Shown here: one piece after another, positions 25,865-34,644 of the stretch
Position numbering within the stretch: the stretch's first letter is position 1
How the letters are laid out: each line of letters begins with the position of its first letter
Source of the DNA: Litchfieldia stipae
GTDB lineage: Bacteria > Bacillota > Bacilli > Bacillales > Bacillaceae_L
NCBI RefSeq assembly: GCF_014837155.1
Contig: NZ_JACYHA010000005.1
Coordinates: 1-64,000, forward strand
DNA: 64,000 nt
Reading direction: 5' to 3'
The notes under the pieces: model-generated
Database searches by the model: none
Told to the model about the DNA's origin: nothing
Seen by the model: the letters and a program-made list of their open reading frames with translations, nothing else
Position numbers and translations under genes: made by a program

Positions 25865-26033
25865 CCTTTTCTTGCTCCCCTTTAATAAGTTGTTGGTAGT
25901 ACTAATTTACTATTTTTATTATAATCGGTAAGCCTGCAAATTACATCATTTTTTTACAGGTTTAAGCAATATTTTTTCCTGAAAAGCTAAAGATATTACG
26001 GAATATGTCGATATACACTTAATGACCTATTTT
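25865..26033 (-). promoter_or_regulatory. Probable promoter of the pilin gene
   Basis: A 169-bp gap between pilC and pilA. A consensus TATAAT box lies on the minus strand at 25918-25923, about 54 bases before the pilin ATG; no convincing -35 was seen. AGGGGAG before the start is a good ribosome site. No c-di-GMP riboswitch pattern was recognised. Confidence 0.4.
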
Positions 26034-27239
26034 TTATTGAATATGATTAAACATATCAAACATCGGCACCATAATCGCTAGGACAATAGTCCCGACAACT
26101 CCAGCTAATACAACAATCATTATCGGCTCGATTAATCCCTTTAAAGCATCAGTCGTATTTTCAACATCATCTTCATAAAAATCGGCTACTTTTCCTAGCA
26201 TTTCATCTAATGAACCCGTATTTTCACCAATAGAAATCATCTGTGTAATTAACGGGGGAAATACCCAGTGCTTTCTCATTGGATCGGTTAATGAATTCCC
26301 TTGCTCAAGTGATGTCCTCGCATCTTTTATTACTCGTCCAATCACTTCATTCTCTACAACATTCTCCACAATTACTAAAGCCTGTAGAATTGGTACAGAA
26401 CTAGTGAGTAGAGAGCTTAACGTTCGCGTCATTCTTGCCAAAGCTGATTTTTGTAACAGCTTACCGAAAATGGGCATTCGAAGGACCAATAGATCCATAT
26501 AATACCTCGCCTGCTCCTGCTGTCGCATCATGGTTAAGGCTAAAATAATCCCAATTACAATGAACAATAAGAGCCACCAAAAAGCTTGTACAAACTCACT
26601 AGCACTTAACACAAATTGGGTTATTCCAGGTAATTCTGCTCCAAAATCAGCAAACATATCAACAAATGTTGGTACAACCCCGATTAGCAAATATATGACA
26701 ACCGCAACAGTCATAACTCCAATCACAGCTGGATAAGCGAGCGCTGATTTCACTTTTGATTGTGTTTTATGTTGTTTTTCAAAGTGAACGGCTAGACGTT
26801 CTAATGTATCGTCTAGACTTCCACCCATTTCTCCGACTCGTACCATATTAATAAATAAATTTGAGAAGATTTTTTTATGTTTACTGACAGCTGTAGAGAG
26901 TGAATTCCCCTCTCTTATATCCTCTTCAACATCTCCCAACGCTTTTCTTAAAGCCTTACTACTTGTTTGAGCAGCTAAGATTGAGATCGATTCAACAACC
27001 GTTACTCCCGCTTTAATTAAGGTCGCAAATTGTCTTAGAAAAATAACGAATTCCTGGAGCTTGACTGGATTTCCAATCGTAATATCCTTCGTGAATAGTG
27101 TTTCCGGTACTTCTTCAATTGATACGACTCGTACGCCACTCTCCCTAAGCTTAACTGCCGCGTCCTTCTTTGTCTTACTTGTTACAACACCAGACCTCTT
27201 CCCGGTTTTATCTCTACCTTGATATCTATAACGTGGCAT
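26034..27239 (-). CDS. pilC: Type IV pilus inner-membrane platform protein PilC
   Basis: A 401-residue membrane protein with two GspF/PilC domains. The first is residues about 65-190 (LRQFATLIKAGVTVVESI, GGSLDDTLERLAVHFE) and the second about 265-395 (TRTLSSLLTSSVPILQAL, ENTGSLDEMLGKVADFYE). Three membrane segments are visible. The N-terminus MPRYRYQGRDKTGKR is typical. The start overlaps the pilT stop by one base (TAATG). It anchors PilB and PilT at the membrane. Confidence 0.94.
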   Translation of the reverse strand: MPRYRYQGRDKTGKRSGVVTSKTKKDAAVKLRESGVRVVSIEEVPETLFTKDITIGNPVKLQEFVIFLRQFATLIKAGVTVVESISILAAQTSSKALRKALGDVEEDIREGNSLSTAVSKHKKIFSNLFINMVRVGEMGGSLDDTLERLAVHFEKQHKTQSKVKSALAYPAVIGVMTVAVVIYLLIGVVPTFVDMFADFGAELPGITQFVLSASEFVQAFWWLLLFIVIGIILALTMMRQQEQARYYMDLLVLRMPIFGKLLQKSALARMTRTLSSLLTSSVPILQALVIVENVVENEVIGRVIKDARTSLEQGNSLTDPMRKHWVFPPLITQMISIGENTGSLDEMLGKVADFYEDDVENTTDALKGLIEPIMIVVLAGVVGTIVLAIMVPMFDMFNHIQ

Positions 27240-28279
27240 TATTCAATTCTCTCCTGTACAAAGGGTTGTGCAACCTCTTTTGAAATCACCCCTGATTGGA
27301 CTAACTCTTTTATATTTGTTTCAAGCGTATGCATCCCAAGTGCTTTGCTTGTTTGCATCACATTATACAGTTGATGAATCTTCTCCGTTCGAATTAAATT
27401 AGCCACGGCTGGTGTATTCACTAGTATTTCCGTTGCAGCATGACGCCCTGTTTTATCAGATGCAGGAAAGAGTCTTTGTGAGACGACTGATACGAGAACA
27501 GATGCGAGCTGTACACGAATCTGTGGCTGCTGCTCTGGCGGAAACACATCAATAATTCGATCAATGGTTGCTGGTGCACTTGATGTATGAAGAGTCGCTA
27601 GTACAAGATGTCCTGTTTCAGCAGCTGTAATGGCTGTATGAATGGTTTCAAGATCACGCATTTCCCCAACAAGGATAATATCTGGGTCCTGCCTTAGCGC
27701 TGCTCGTAGACCATTTGCAAAAGTTTTCGTATCAAAACCAATTTCTCGTTGATCAATAATACTTGTGTTATGTCGATGCAAATATTCAATCGGATCTTCA
27801 AGTGTAATGACATGCTTACTTTTTGTATGATTAATATGATTTATCATTGCTGCTAATGAAGTTGATTTTCCGCTTCCTGTCGGCCCTGTAACAAGAATCA
27901 GTCCTTGAGGCTTTTCCATTATCCTTGTGATTACATGTGGTAACCCCAAATCCTCAATCGTCGGAATTTCAGAAGGGATCGCTCGAAACGCCATGGCAAT
28001 GTTTGCACGTTGTCTGTAAGCATTGACACGAAACCGCGAGACCCGAGGAATACCATAGGAGAAATCAAGCTCTCCTTTTTGAAGAAATTGATCCCACATC
28101 CCTTCAGGAATGACCGATTTAGCCATTGCATCAATATCAACAGGGAAGAGCTTATTTTCTCCGTATCGCTTCAAGTCACCATGAATCCGAAATACAGGTG
28201 GTACGCCTGGTGTGATATGAATGTCTGATGCCTTCAATTCTGTAGCTGCTCTTAATATATTATTTAGTTTTTCTTCCAT
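27239..28279 (-). CDS. pilT: Type IV pilus retraction ATPase PilT
   Basis: A 346-residue hexameric ATPase driving pilus retraction. Walker A is GPTGSGKST, the Asp box QDPDIILVGEMRD is intact, and the His box (AAETGHLVLATLHT) follows. The N-terminal domain has ASDIHITPGVPPVFRI. It lacks the zinc-ribbon of PilB. The ATG at 28279 has AGGTG seven bases upstream; a GTG one codon earlier is possible. It follows pilB after a few bases. A retraction ATPase means the pili could support twitching or DNA uptake. Confidence 0.95.
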   Translation of the reverse strand: MEEKLNNILRAATELKASDIHITPGVPPVFRIHGDLKRYGENKLFPVDIDAMAKSVIPEGMWDQFLQKGELDFSYGIPRVSRFRVNAYRQRANIAMAFRAIPSEIPTIEDLGLPHVITRIMEKPQGLILVTGPTGSGKSTSLAAMINHINHTKSKHVITLEDPIEYLHRHNTSIIDQREIGFDTKTFANGLRAALRQDPDIILVGEMRDLETIHTAITAAETGHLVLATLHTSSAPATIDRIIDVFPPEQQPQIRVQLASVLVSVVSQRLFPASDKTGRHAATEILVNTPAVANLIRTEKIHQLYNVMQTSKALGMHTLETNIKELVQSGVISKEVAQPFVQERIE

Positions 28280-28289
28280 CACTTTTCAC

Positions 28290-29948
28290 CTACTCAGCAA
28301 TTGCTACACGAAGCACTTCTTCTGTCGTCGTAATTCCTTGCTTTACTTTTATTAGTCCATCATCAATTAAGAAAATCGTTCGATTCTTAATTGCAATTTC
28401 TCTAAGCTTTGTTAAAGATTCCCCATTCATAATGACTTTTCTCATTTGATCATTCATCTCAAGAAGCTCATGGATCGCCACTCGACCTCTGTAGCCAGTC
28501 ATGTTACAGGTTCCACAGCCCTTGCCTCGTTTCACTTTTGTGATTTCAATGCCACGTTTCGCAAAAATCTCGAGCTCTCGCTTCGTAGGCTCATGCTCTT
28601 CGGCACAGTCTTTACATACTTTGCGAACAAGACGTTGTGCCACGACGCCAGATAATGAGGTCGCAACAAGGAAGGGCTCTACCCCCATATCAATTAATCT
28701 AGAAATCGTCCCTAGAGAGTCATTTGTATGTAGTGTACTAAGGACTAAATGTCCAGTTAATGATGCCCTGATTGCTACATTTGCCGTTTCTTGATCTCTA
28801 ATTTCCCCAACCATGATAACGTTTGGGTCTTGTCTAAGAATGGCACGCAAACCATTTGCAAAGGTCATCCCAACCTGACTATTTACTTGAATTTGGTTAA
28901 TTCCATCTAGGCGATATTCTACCGGGTCTTCAACAGTAATGATGTTCACATCTTCAGAATTAAGTCGATTTAATGCTGCATAGAGAGTCGATGATTTACC
29001 AGATCCAGTTGGTCCTGTAATCAGGACTATCCCAGTTGGACTTTCAATTAACTTTTGGAATCTCTCCAAATTTACTTTGTTAAATCCAAGCTGCTGTAAA
29101 TCATTAAGTGCTCCACTCAAATCAAGCACACGTAAAACAATTTTTTCCCCATAGACGGTTGGGAGAGTTGATACACGCAAATCGATTGCCTGAAAATCCA
29201 AATTCAACTTAATCCGACCATCCTGTGGAACCCGATTCTCTGTAATATTTAAGTTAGCAATGATTTTAATTCTTGCTGTCAAAACACTTTGCATGTTTTT
29301 CGGCAAGGTACGTTCTGTTCTAAGTACACCGTCTACACGATATCGTAGAACAACCTTTGTTTCCTGAGGATCAATATGAATATCACTTGCTCGTTGTGAA
29401 ACTGCATTTTGAAGAATCTGATTAACAAGCTTAACGACTGGTGAATCATCATTTGCCAATGTTTTTTCCTCTTGAACGTCCACTGATGATTCTTCAATGA
29501 AGTCCTTCACACCTTCATCTAAGTCGTATATTTTATTGATTGTACGAACAATGTCATCCTTTGAAGCAATCGCTGTTTCGATTTGAAATCCAGTAGCAAG
29601 TCGTAAATCCTCTGTCGTATAAAAGTCCATTGGATCAGCCATTGCAACATATAATTTATCCCCTTCTCTTTTCAAAGGGACTAGCAGATTTCTTTGTGCC
29701 ATCTCTTTTGTGATCAAAGATGTTAAGCTTGTATCAATCGGATAGCGATATAAGCTAACATGTGGAATTCCTAATTGAAACTCAAGAACTTCGATTAATT
29801 GCTGCTCTGTTAAATAACCACGTTGTAAAAGTATGTCTCCTAGCTTTTGAGTCGGTCCTTTTTCAGATAGCGCTTGTTGCAGCTGCTCTTCTGAAATAAG
29901 ACCACCCTCGACAAGTAAATCGCCTAATCGTTTTCTAGTTTTTCGCAT
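28290..29948 (-). CDS. pilB: Type IV pilus extension ATPase PilB with N-terminal MshEN domain
   Basis: A 552-residue ATPase that powers pilus extension. The N-terminus has tandem MshEN-type motifs (RLGDLLVEGGLISEEQL and KLGDILLQRGYLTEQQL, then FQLGIPHVSL), a domain known to bind c-di-GMP in some PilB/MshE proteins. Next are the ATPase motifs: SDIHIDPQE, Walker A GPTGSGKSS, Asp box RQDPNVIMVGEIRD, and His box. A zinc ribbon of two Cys pairs (CKDC and CGTC) lies near residue 450-480. The ATG at 29948 has GAGGTG upstream. c-di-GMP binding is inferred from the motif and fits the GGDEF gene at 34645. Confidence 0.95.
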   Translation of the reverse strand: MRKTRKRLGDLLVEGGLISEEQLQQALSEKGPTQKLGDILLQRGYLTEQQLIEVLEFQLGIPHVSLYRYPIDTSLTSLITKEMAQRNLLVPLKREGDKLYVAMADPMDFYTTEDLRLATGFQIETAIASKDDIVRTINKIYDLDEGVKDFIEESSVDVQEEKTLANDDSPVVKLVNQILQNAVSQRASDIHIDPQETKVVLRYRVDGVLRTERTLPKNMQSVLTARIKIIANLNITENRVPQDGRIKLNLDFQAIDLRVSTLPTVYGEKIVLRVLDLSGALNDLQQLGFNKVNLERFQKLIESPTGIVLITGPTGSGKSSTLYAALNRLNSEDVNIITVEDPVEYRLDGINQIQVNSQVGMTFANGLRAILRQDPNVIMVGEIRDQETANVAIRASLTGHLVLSTLHTNDSLGTISRLIDMGVEPFLVATSLSGVVAQRLVRKVCKDCAEEHEPTKRELEIFAKRGIEITKVKRGKGCGTCNMTGYRGRVAIHELLEMNDQMRKVIMNGESLTKLREIAIKNRTIFLIDDGLIKVKQGITTTEEVLRVAIAE

Positions 29949-29971
29949 ATGACCCCACCTCAAAGAAGTTG

Positions 29972-31351
29972 TTATTTCTCATCTACTCTATCGTCCCAAA
30001 ACCCCTCATCTTCATCATCTTTATTGTCATCATCATTTTCATTGCCTTCATCGTTATCATCTACAGCCTGATTTGAACCTTCATTTTCACCGGTTCCTGT
30101 TTGCGGAGTTTCCCCATCAGTTGTATCTCCTTCAGTTCTGTCGGTAGAAGTATTCTCACCATCTTCATCGATTTCTTCTGATTCGTTTTCTTCCGTCGAT
30201 TCAGTTGGTGTAACAGGGGTTTTGACTAAGCTTGTCAAAACCACTTTATGAATAGGCTTATAGTAATCCTCTGAAATGACTGTTTCCTCTGCTCTAGTTC
30301 CTTGCTCATTCACTCGTATGACTTTAACCATTAATCCACTTTGTCCTGATTCAATCTCTGTTGACGTTCCAAAGCTTAGCTTACTATCATAACGTTGAAT
30401 GACTCTTGGCTTAACCTCTTCTATATCCCCAAGCTTAATTCGGTAGCTAGTTGGAAGGTCTGGGCCAACTAATTCTGTTTTCATCCCATTTGATGTCCGA
30501 GTAAAAATCAGCTTGTACTCGAATGGGTTAGCATTATATAACATTAAATCCTTACTCTCTTTTTCTACACGCGCTTCAAAACCAAGTGTCGCATAGGTAG
30601 GTAATTGATCACTAATATGACGCTCAATGATTTCTATATTTGAAGGCAGAATGGTTTGATAAATACTTGTTCCAATAATGCTTAAGCTTTCATTACTAGG
30701 GTCTAGACCTAATTCAGAAACAAGCGAAAGGAGTGAGAATGTTTTATGTGGTGCTAACGAAATTTCTTTCACATCTCCCACCCAATTTGATAGTTCTGTT
30801 GAGATGCTCTCAAGTTGAACTTCCGATTCAGAAATGACCTTTTGATCACCTACTACTAAATAACTTAACAAATCAATCTTCACTTGATCTGTTACAAGAT
30901 AAGCCGCACTTTCAATGATGGCTTGATTTAGTTCATTCTCATGAAATGAAGTGATTCTTCTATTTGATAAAGACTCAATTGTATGATTAAGTCTTTCCTG
31001 ATTTACCTGTATAATCAATGGTGTGCTCTGACCTGAAATAGCTGCTTCAACAGTGTCATGGATCGAAAAATGTAACAACTCATTTTTGGGAACCATTTCA
31101 TTTTCATTACCGAATGTCAAAGAAATTTGCCCAGTGTTCGTCCATGTCTCAACTTCTGCACTGATTTTTGCTTCGGCATCACTTTTTAATAATCCTCCAA
31201 CATCAATAGAACCGATTGTTGTTCCTTGTGCAAATTTATCATTTGCTATAAACGCACTATAGGATTTCGTACCTATTTGAGAAATGGTAAACATAAATAT
31301 CACACATGAAACTAATATCATTGCAAATTTCATTTTAACTTGATTATTCAC
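29972..31351 (-). CDS. VanW/G5-like secreted or anchored protein in the pilus operon
   Basis: A 459-residue protein with an N-terminal hydrophobic signal/anchor (FAMILVSCVIFMFTISQIG), an extracellular region with VanW-type features (LAPHKTFSLLSLVSELG, SIYQTILPSNIEIIERH), and a G5-like domain at residues about 315-385 (VIQRYDSKLSFGTS, then VISEDYYKPIHKVVL). The C-terminal 75 residues are very acidic, Glu/Asp/Thr-rich. The GTG start has AAAGGGG upstream. It lies directly before pilB and is probably part of the pilus operon; VanW-family proteins occur in several Bacillaceae pil operons. Its role is unknown, perhaps wall interaction. Confidence 0.75.
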   Translation of the reverse strand: MNNQVKMKFAMILVSCVIFMFTISQIGTKSYSAFIANDKFAQGTTIGSIDVGGLLKSDAEAKISAEVETWTNTGQISLTFGNENEMVPKNELLHFSIHDTVEAAISGQSTPLIIQVNQERLNHTIESLSNRRITSFHENELNQAIIESAAYLVTDQVKIDLLSYLVVGDQKVISESEVQLESISTELSNWVGDVKEISLAPHKTFSLLSLVSELGLDPSNESLSIIGTSIYQTILPSNIEIIERHISDQLPTYATLGFEARVEKESKDLMLYNANPFEYKLIFTRTSNGMKTELVGPDLPTSYRIKLGDIEEVKPRVIQRYDSKLSFGTSTEIESGQSGLMVKVIRVNEQGTRAEETVISEDYYKPIHKVVLTSLVKTPVTPTESTEENESEEIDEDGENTSTDRTEGDTTDGETPQTGTGENEGSNQAVDDNDEGNENDDDNKDDEDEGFWDDRVDEK

Positions 31352-31375
31352 TCTTGCACCCCTTTCCTCCCGACT

Positions 31376-31969
31376 TTACTTCTTATTGTCTTGATCTTCA
31401 AAAACTATTTCTTGTAATTGTTCAAACCCTGCATTAGGTTTGATCGGATCGATGGTTTCCACAGGTTCGGAGTGCTGACGTTCGTTATCTTCCTGAATAT
31501 CTATTGAATTAATCCAGTCATTCCTGTCAATCTCTTCCTCCGTTACTGCTACTTCTTCTGATGTGGTCTTACCATATGTATTGACTGGAGGAGTGGAATC
31601 CTCTTCTATAAATTCCTCATATTGTTCTACCAGATATGCATCTTGATGATTCTCATCACCAGCTTGATCTAACACAATTATTTTACGATTTTTGGGTCTA
31701 ACTATTTGTGTATGGGTAGGCAAAGAAGCTTCATCAAAGCCTTCAGAAACACGATTCCCTAATAAAATTACAAGTAATATTGACAAAAGAATTAGTAATG
31801 CAGCTACAGCATAAATACTGATAAACTGACTCATAAATACACCCAATAGGGTTAGTAAAAATGCTAACAACAGGACAAGCATTTTTGTTCGAGGCTTAAG
31901 ACCTAGTGGTACCTTGTTGATCAATGGTACTAAAATTAAGAATGCAATGAATGTAAAGAGATAACCCAC
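31376..31969 (-). CDS. Hypothetical membrane protein of the pilus operon
   Basis: A 197-residue protein with three or four membrane helices in the first 75 residues (YLFTFIAFLILVPLIN, MLVLLLAFLLTLLG, then IYAVAALLILLSILLVILL) and a long acidic soluble C-terminal part. GTG start with AAAGGTGG upstream. It begins the pilB-side gene group, 25 bases before the VanW-like gene. I do not recognise a family. It may be a pilus-associated membrane component. The 214-bp gap upstream (31970-32183) holds no gene. Confidence 0.6.
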   Translation of the reverse strand: MGYLFTFIAFLILVPLINKVPLGLKPRTKMLVLLLAFLLTLLGVFMSQFISIYAVAALLILLSILLVILLGNRVSEGFDEASLPTHTQIVRPKNRKIIVLDQAGDENHQDAYLVEQYEEFIEEDSTPPVNTYGKTTSEEVAVTEEEIDRNDWINSIDIQEDNERQHSEPVETIDPIKPNAGFEQLQEIVFEDQDNKK

Positions 31970-32183
31970 AGAGCTTCCACCTTTTTATAGTAATTTAGAC
32001 CTATTCATTCGACAATGAATAAGAGATTTAATTTTATTTTATAGGATTTTTTAGTAATATAAAAGCTGAATTTTACTGTTTTTGCAATATTAACAGGAAT
32101 GTTACTTGTATTTTTGAACTTACAAGGTGCATGTGTCTTTTGAACTAGTTAGAAATTCTATGAAATACCAATTCTACTGTTTT

Positions 32184-32717
32184 TCAGGGAATATCTACCA
32201 ACTTAATTGACCTTTCAAACTCACTTGCACTGCTTGTATCAAATTTACCACCGAAAAATGGGGTAATCGTACCTTTGACGGTCACAGTATATAGCTTTTC
32301 CGTTCCAATGCTACTTTCATTCACTGCTAGACCGACGATTTTAATTTTATAACCATTGTTTGAATCTAATTGTATATTCATCTCTGAAGTTCCTGTTGGA
32401 GATAGTTGGTATCTTCCTAATTCAGCACCTATGCAATTCTTATAATCATTGGAATTTTTAGCACCTTCAAGGCATTTTGTGACCGTCGAATTTGCATTTT
32501 CACTTGCATTTTGTACGATACGATCAACCACAGATTCGATATACATTTCTCCCATAGATACAAGTTTATCATTTTGCAAATGCTGTGCAGTTAATTCATA
32601 CTGGCGTGCACTATTGGTAATACTTGACATAATTAGAGGGATAATAATCCCAATAATAACGATGATAACAAGGACTAATAATAGTGCATATCCTTTCTGA
32701 TTCTTTAAGAGCTTCAT
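32184..32717 (-). CDS. PilX-like minor pilin/assembly protein
   Basis: A 177-residue protein with a short basic leader and a hydrophobic helix (QKGYALLLVLVIIVIIGII) like PilX/GspK-type N-termini, but with no Glu at +5 of a normal prepilin site. A Cys pair (TKCLEGAKNSNDYKNCIG) may form a disulfide. It lies 17 bases after a minor prepilin gene on the same strand. It is probably a minor tip component. Function by analogy only. Confidence 0.65.
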   Translation of the reverse strand: MKLLKNQKGYALLLVLVIIVIIGIIIPLIMSSITNSARQYELTAQHLQNDKLVSMGEMYIESVVDRIVQNASENANSTVTKCLEGAKNSNDYKNCIGAELGRYQLSPTGTSEMNIQLDSNNGYKIKIVGLAVNESSIGTEKLYTVTVKGTITPFFGGKFDTSSASEFERSIKLVDIP

Positions 32718-32734
32718 AAATCTTTCCTACTTCC

Positions 32735-33166
32735 TTATTTAAGATACCCATAAATGTGAATGAGAGGTTTTGTAGATGATTGAACATTTTTGTCTGAATA
32801 TATTTTAATTTGGACTCTAGACAGTCCTAGCTCAAGCTCACTTGGCTTGTGCTCTGCCAAGTTCATTTTAGCAACATAAACAAAATATGATTTTCCATTC
32901 ATTGTTTCAGTGAAAAGTTCTTCTGGTCTTGGGTTAGGCTGAGATGATGTAGGTAAGGCACTAATTTCCCCATCCTTTACATCTGATAGAACCTTCTCCG
33001 CAAGATTAATGACTGTTAATTTGTCTTCTTGCTTGTTAGAAAAAATAAAAAATTGCGAGAATACTGATAGGAAAGATATAATGATGATACTAATAATAAC
33101 GATTGAGGCAAGTAACTCGATTAATGTTAAACCCTTTTGATTGAAGTAAATAGTGAACTTATTCAT
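32735..33166 (-). CDS. Minor prepilin
   Basis: A 143-residue pilin-like protein with leader MNKFTIYFNQKG and the processing site G/LTLIELLASIVIISIIIIS with Glu at +5. The ATG at 33166 has AAAGGATG eight bases upstream; the longer frame starts at TTG without such a site. It diverges from the plus-strand prepilin at 33213 with only 46 bp between the two starts, and precedes the PilX-like gene. Probably a minor or tip pilin. Confidence 0.82.
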   Translation of the reverse strand: MNKFTIYFNQKGLTLIELLASIVIISIIIISFLSVFSQFFIFSNKQEDKLTVINLAEKVLSDVKDGEISALPTSSQPNPRPEELFTETMNGKSYFVYVAKMNLAEHKPSELELGLSRVQIKIYSDKNVQSSTKPLIHIYGYLK

Positions 33167-33212
33167 ATTCTCATCCTTTATTGTCAAAATTCTATATTGT
33201 GTGGTGTTAATT

Positions 33213-34592
33213 ATGTTATCAATAAAAAAATATCTCTCCCAGCAGGCTGGTATTACACTAATAGAATTACTAGCAACTATAGCTATTTCATCTATGGTTC
33301 TTGGATTAGGCTATAGTGTACTCACTACAACGTTAAAATACAACGATAAAACGCAATCTCATATTAATTTAAGACAAGAGGCTAACCTCATTATTACTCA
33401 AATGAGACAACAACATCAAGCTAGAAATGCAATCTGCTATGATCAATTACAAACGGAAGATGACATTACTATAAATGTTAAGCTGAACTCTGAGGCCCTA
33501 ACTCAAGGGAAATGTTGGGGTCCGATCGCTCCCCAAGCAGACTTACCAGAACTACAGGTTGCCCTTTCTTTAGTCAATACGAAGCATAATGACTCATATT
33601 CAATTGATACTGTGTTGGAGGGTAAAGAAGTTAATCAATACTCAATTCCTTTACCAAAAGAGAGCGAGCCACCCATTTATGAGTATATATACAGTAATAA
33701 TATATTTGTGTATGGGTCTGATTTCGGAATTTCTGGCTCTACCCCTGTAAGAAGTAATGCAAATAATGAAGGCACGCAAGTTGGCGCTGTAGTCATTAAC
33801 AATCTTAATAAAAAAGATTTAATCTTAGGTGGAAATAATGAAGTCTCTGTTAAAAATATCTACATTGATAAAAAGGGGAATAATGTAACTTTTTCAAGTA
33901 GTACAAAATTAGGGATTAAAAATGTAACTGAAATTGTTCGAATTGATGGAAATGTTCAATTGAATAATGGTGGCGCAAGAATCGATAGTGATGTTGTATA
34001 CATTGATGGGAATGTAACTTTCGGTAGTAGTGCAATCATTGAAGCAAAAAAAGTAATTATCACTGGAAATGTTACATTTAATAATTGGTCAGCTGCAATT
34101 ATTGCTAAAGAGACTTATATTGGTGGGAGAGTCACTCTAGATCAAACTAACGCCCCTAACATGTCTCAAAGTAATCAAAAAAGATACAATCAATTAAATC
34201 TTGAAACCATCCCAAAGATGATTAATATTAAAGTACCTTCATTCCGCGAGGATACTTGGTATAGTAAAAACGGATATCAAGTACGAACAAGTGGGAAATT
34301 AACAAATGGCGCAAGAATTTATTCTCGTACTTCCTTCACAGAAAATGATTGGCATGAGAATACTAGGAATGTAGTGATCGTTAGCAAGGGCGATATTACA
34401 TTAACCAATTTTGGTGGAAGTACACTCTCTGGGATCTTATACGCACCAAATGGCAGAGTTACCTTTAATGGACAAGGCTTTACAGGAATCATTATCACAA
34501 GAGACGGATTTTTCACTGGAATGAATCCATCGATTTCATTTGCTGGAATCGATCAATTTATAACAAATCCTGACTTAGTTCCTTTTCAATAA
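33213..34592 (+). CDS. Prepilin-like protein with large beta-helix C-terminal domain
   Basis: A 459-residue protein. It has a prepilin leader and helix (AGITLIELLATIAISSMVLG, Glu at +5) followed by a pilin-like helix and linker. The C-terminal half, from about residue 190, has repeats rich in Asn/Val/Ile such as IVRIDGNVQLNNGGARID, VVYIDGNVTFGSSA, VIITGNVTFNNWSA and TYIGGRVTL, the pattern of a right-handed beta-helix like that of polymer-forming or adhesin-type proteins. It has a Cys pair (CYDQ, CWGP). The ATG at 33213 has GTGGTG upstream. It is the only pilus-locus gene on the plus strand. It may be a pilus-tip adhesin, which is inference. Confidence 0.82.
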   Translation: MLSIKKYLSQQAGITLIELLATIAISSMVLGLGYSVLTTTLKYNDKTQSHINLRQEANLIITQMRQQHQARNAICYDQLQTEDDITINVKLNSEALTQGKCWGPIAPQADLPELQVALSLVNTKHNDSYSIDTVLEGKEVNQYSIPLPKESEPPIYEYIYSNNIFVYGSDFGISGSTPVRSNANNEGTQVGAVVINNLNKKDLILGGNNEVSVKNIYIDKKGNNVTFSSSTKLGIKNVTEIVRIDGNVQLNNGGARIDSDVVYIDGNVTFGSSAIIEAKKVIITGNVTFNNWSAAIIAKETYIGGRVTLDQTNAPNMSQSNQKRYNQLNLETIPKMINIKVPSFREDTWYSKNGYQVRTSGKLTNGARIYSRTSFTENDWHENTRNVVIVSKGDITLTNFGGSTLSGILYAPNGRVTFNGQGFTGIIITRDGFFTGMNPSISFAGIDQFITNPDLVPFQ

Positions 34593-34610
34593 AAGTAATA
34601 TTTCGTAGAA

Positions 34611-34642
34611 AAAAAGCACTTCCCTTTTATGGTGAGTGCTTT
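34611..34642. terminator. Terminator between converging genes
   Basis: AAAGCACT and AGTGCTTT form arms around a 14-base loop, with A-run on the left. It lies between the prepilin stop at 34592 (plus) and the GGDEF gene stop at 34645 (minus), so it can serve both. Confidence 0.6.
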
Positions 34643-34644
34643 AC

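Noticed and set aside
25865-26033. c-di-GMP riboswitch before pilA
   Set aside because: Looked for because of the GGDEF gene, but the conserved GEMM core was not found.
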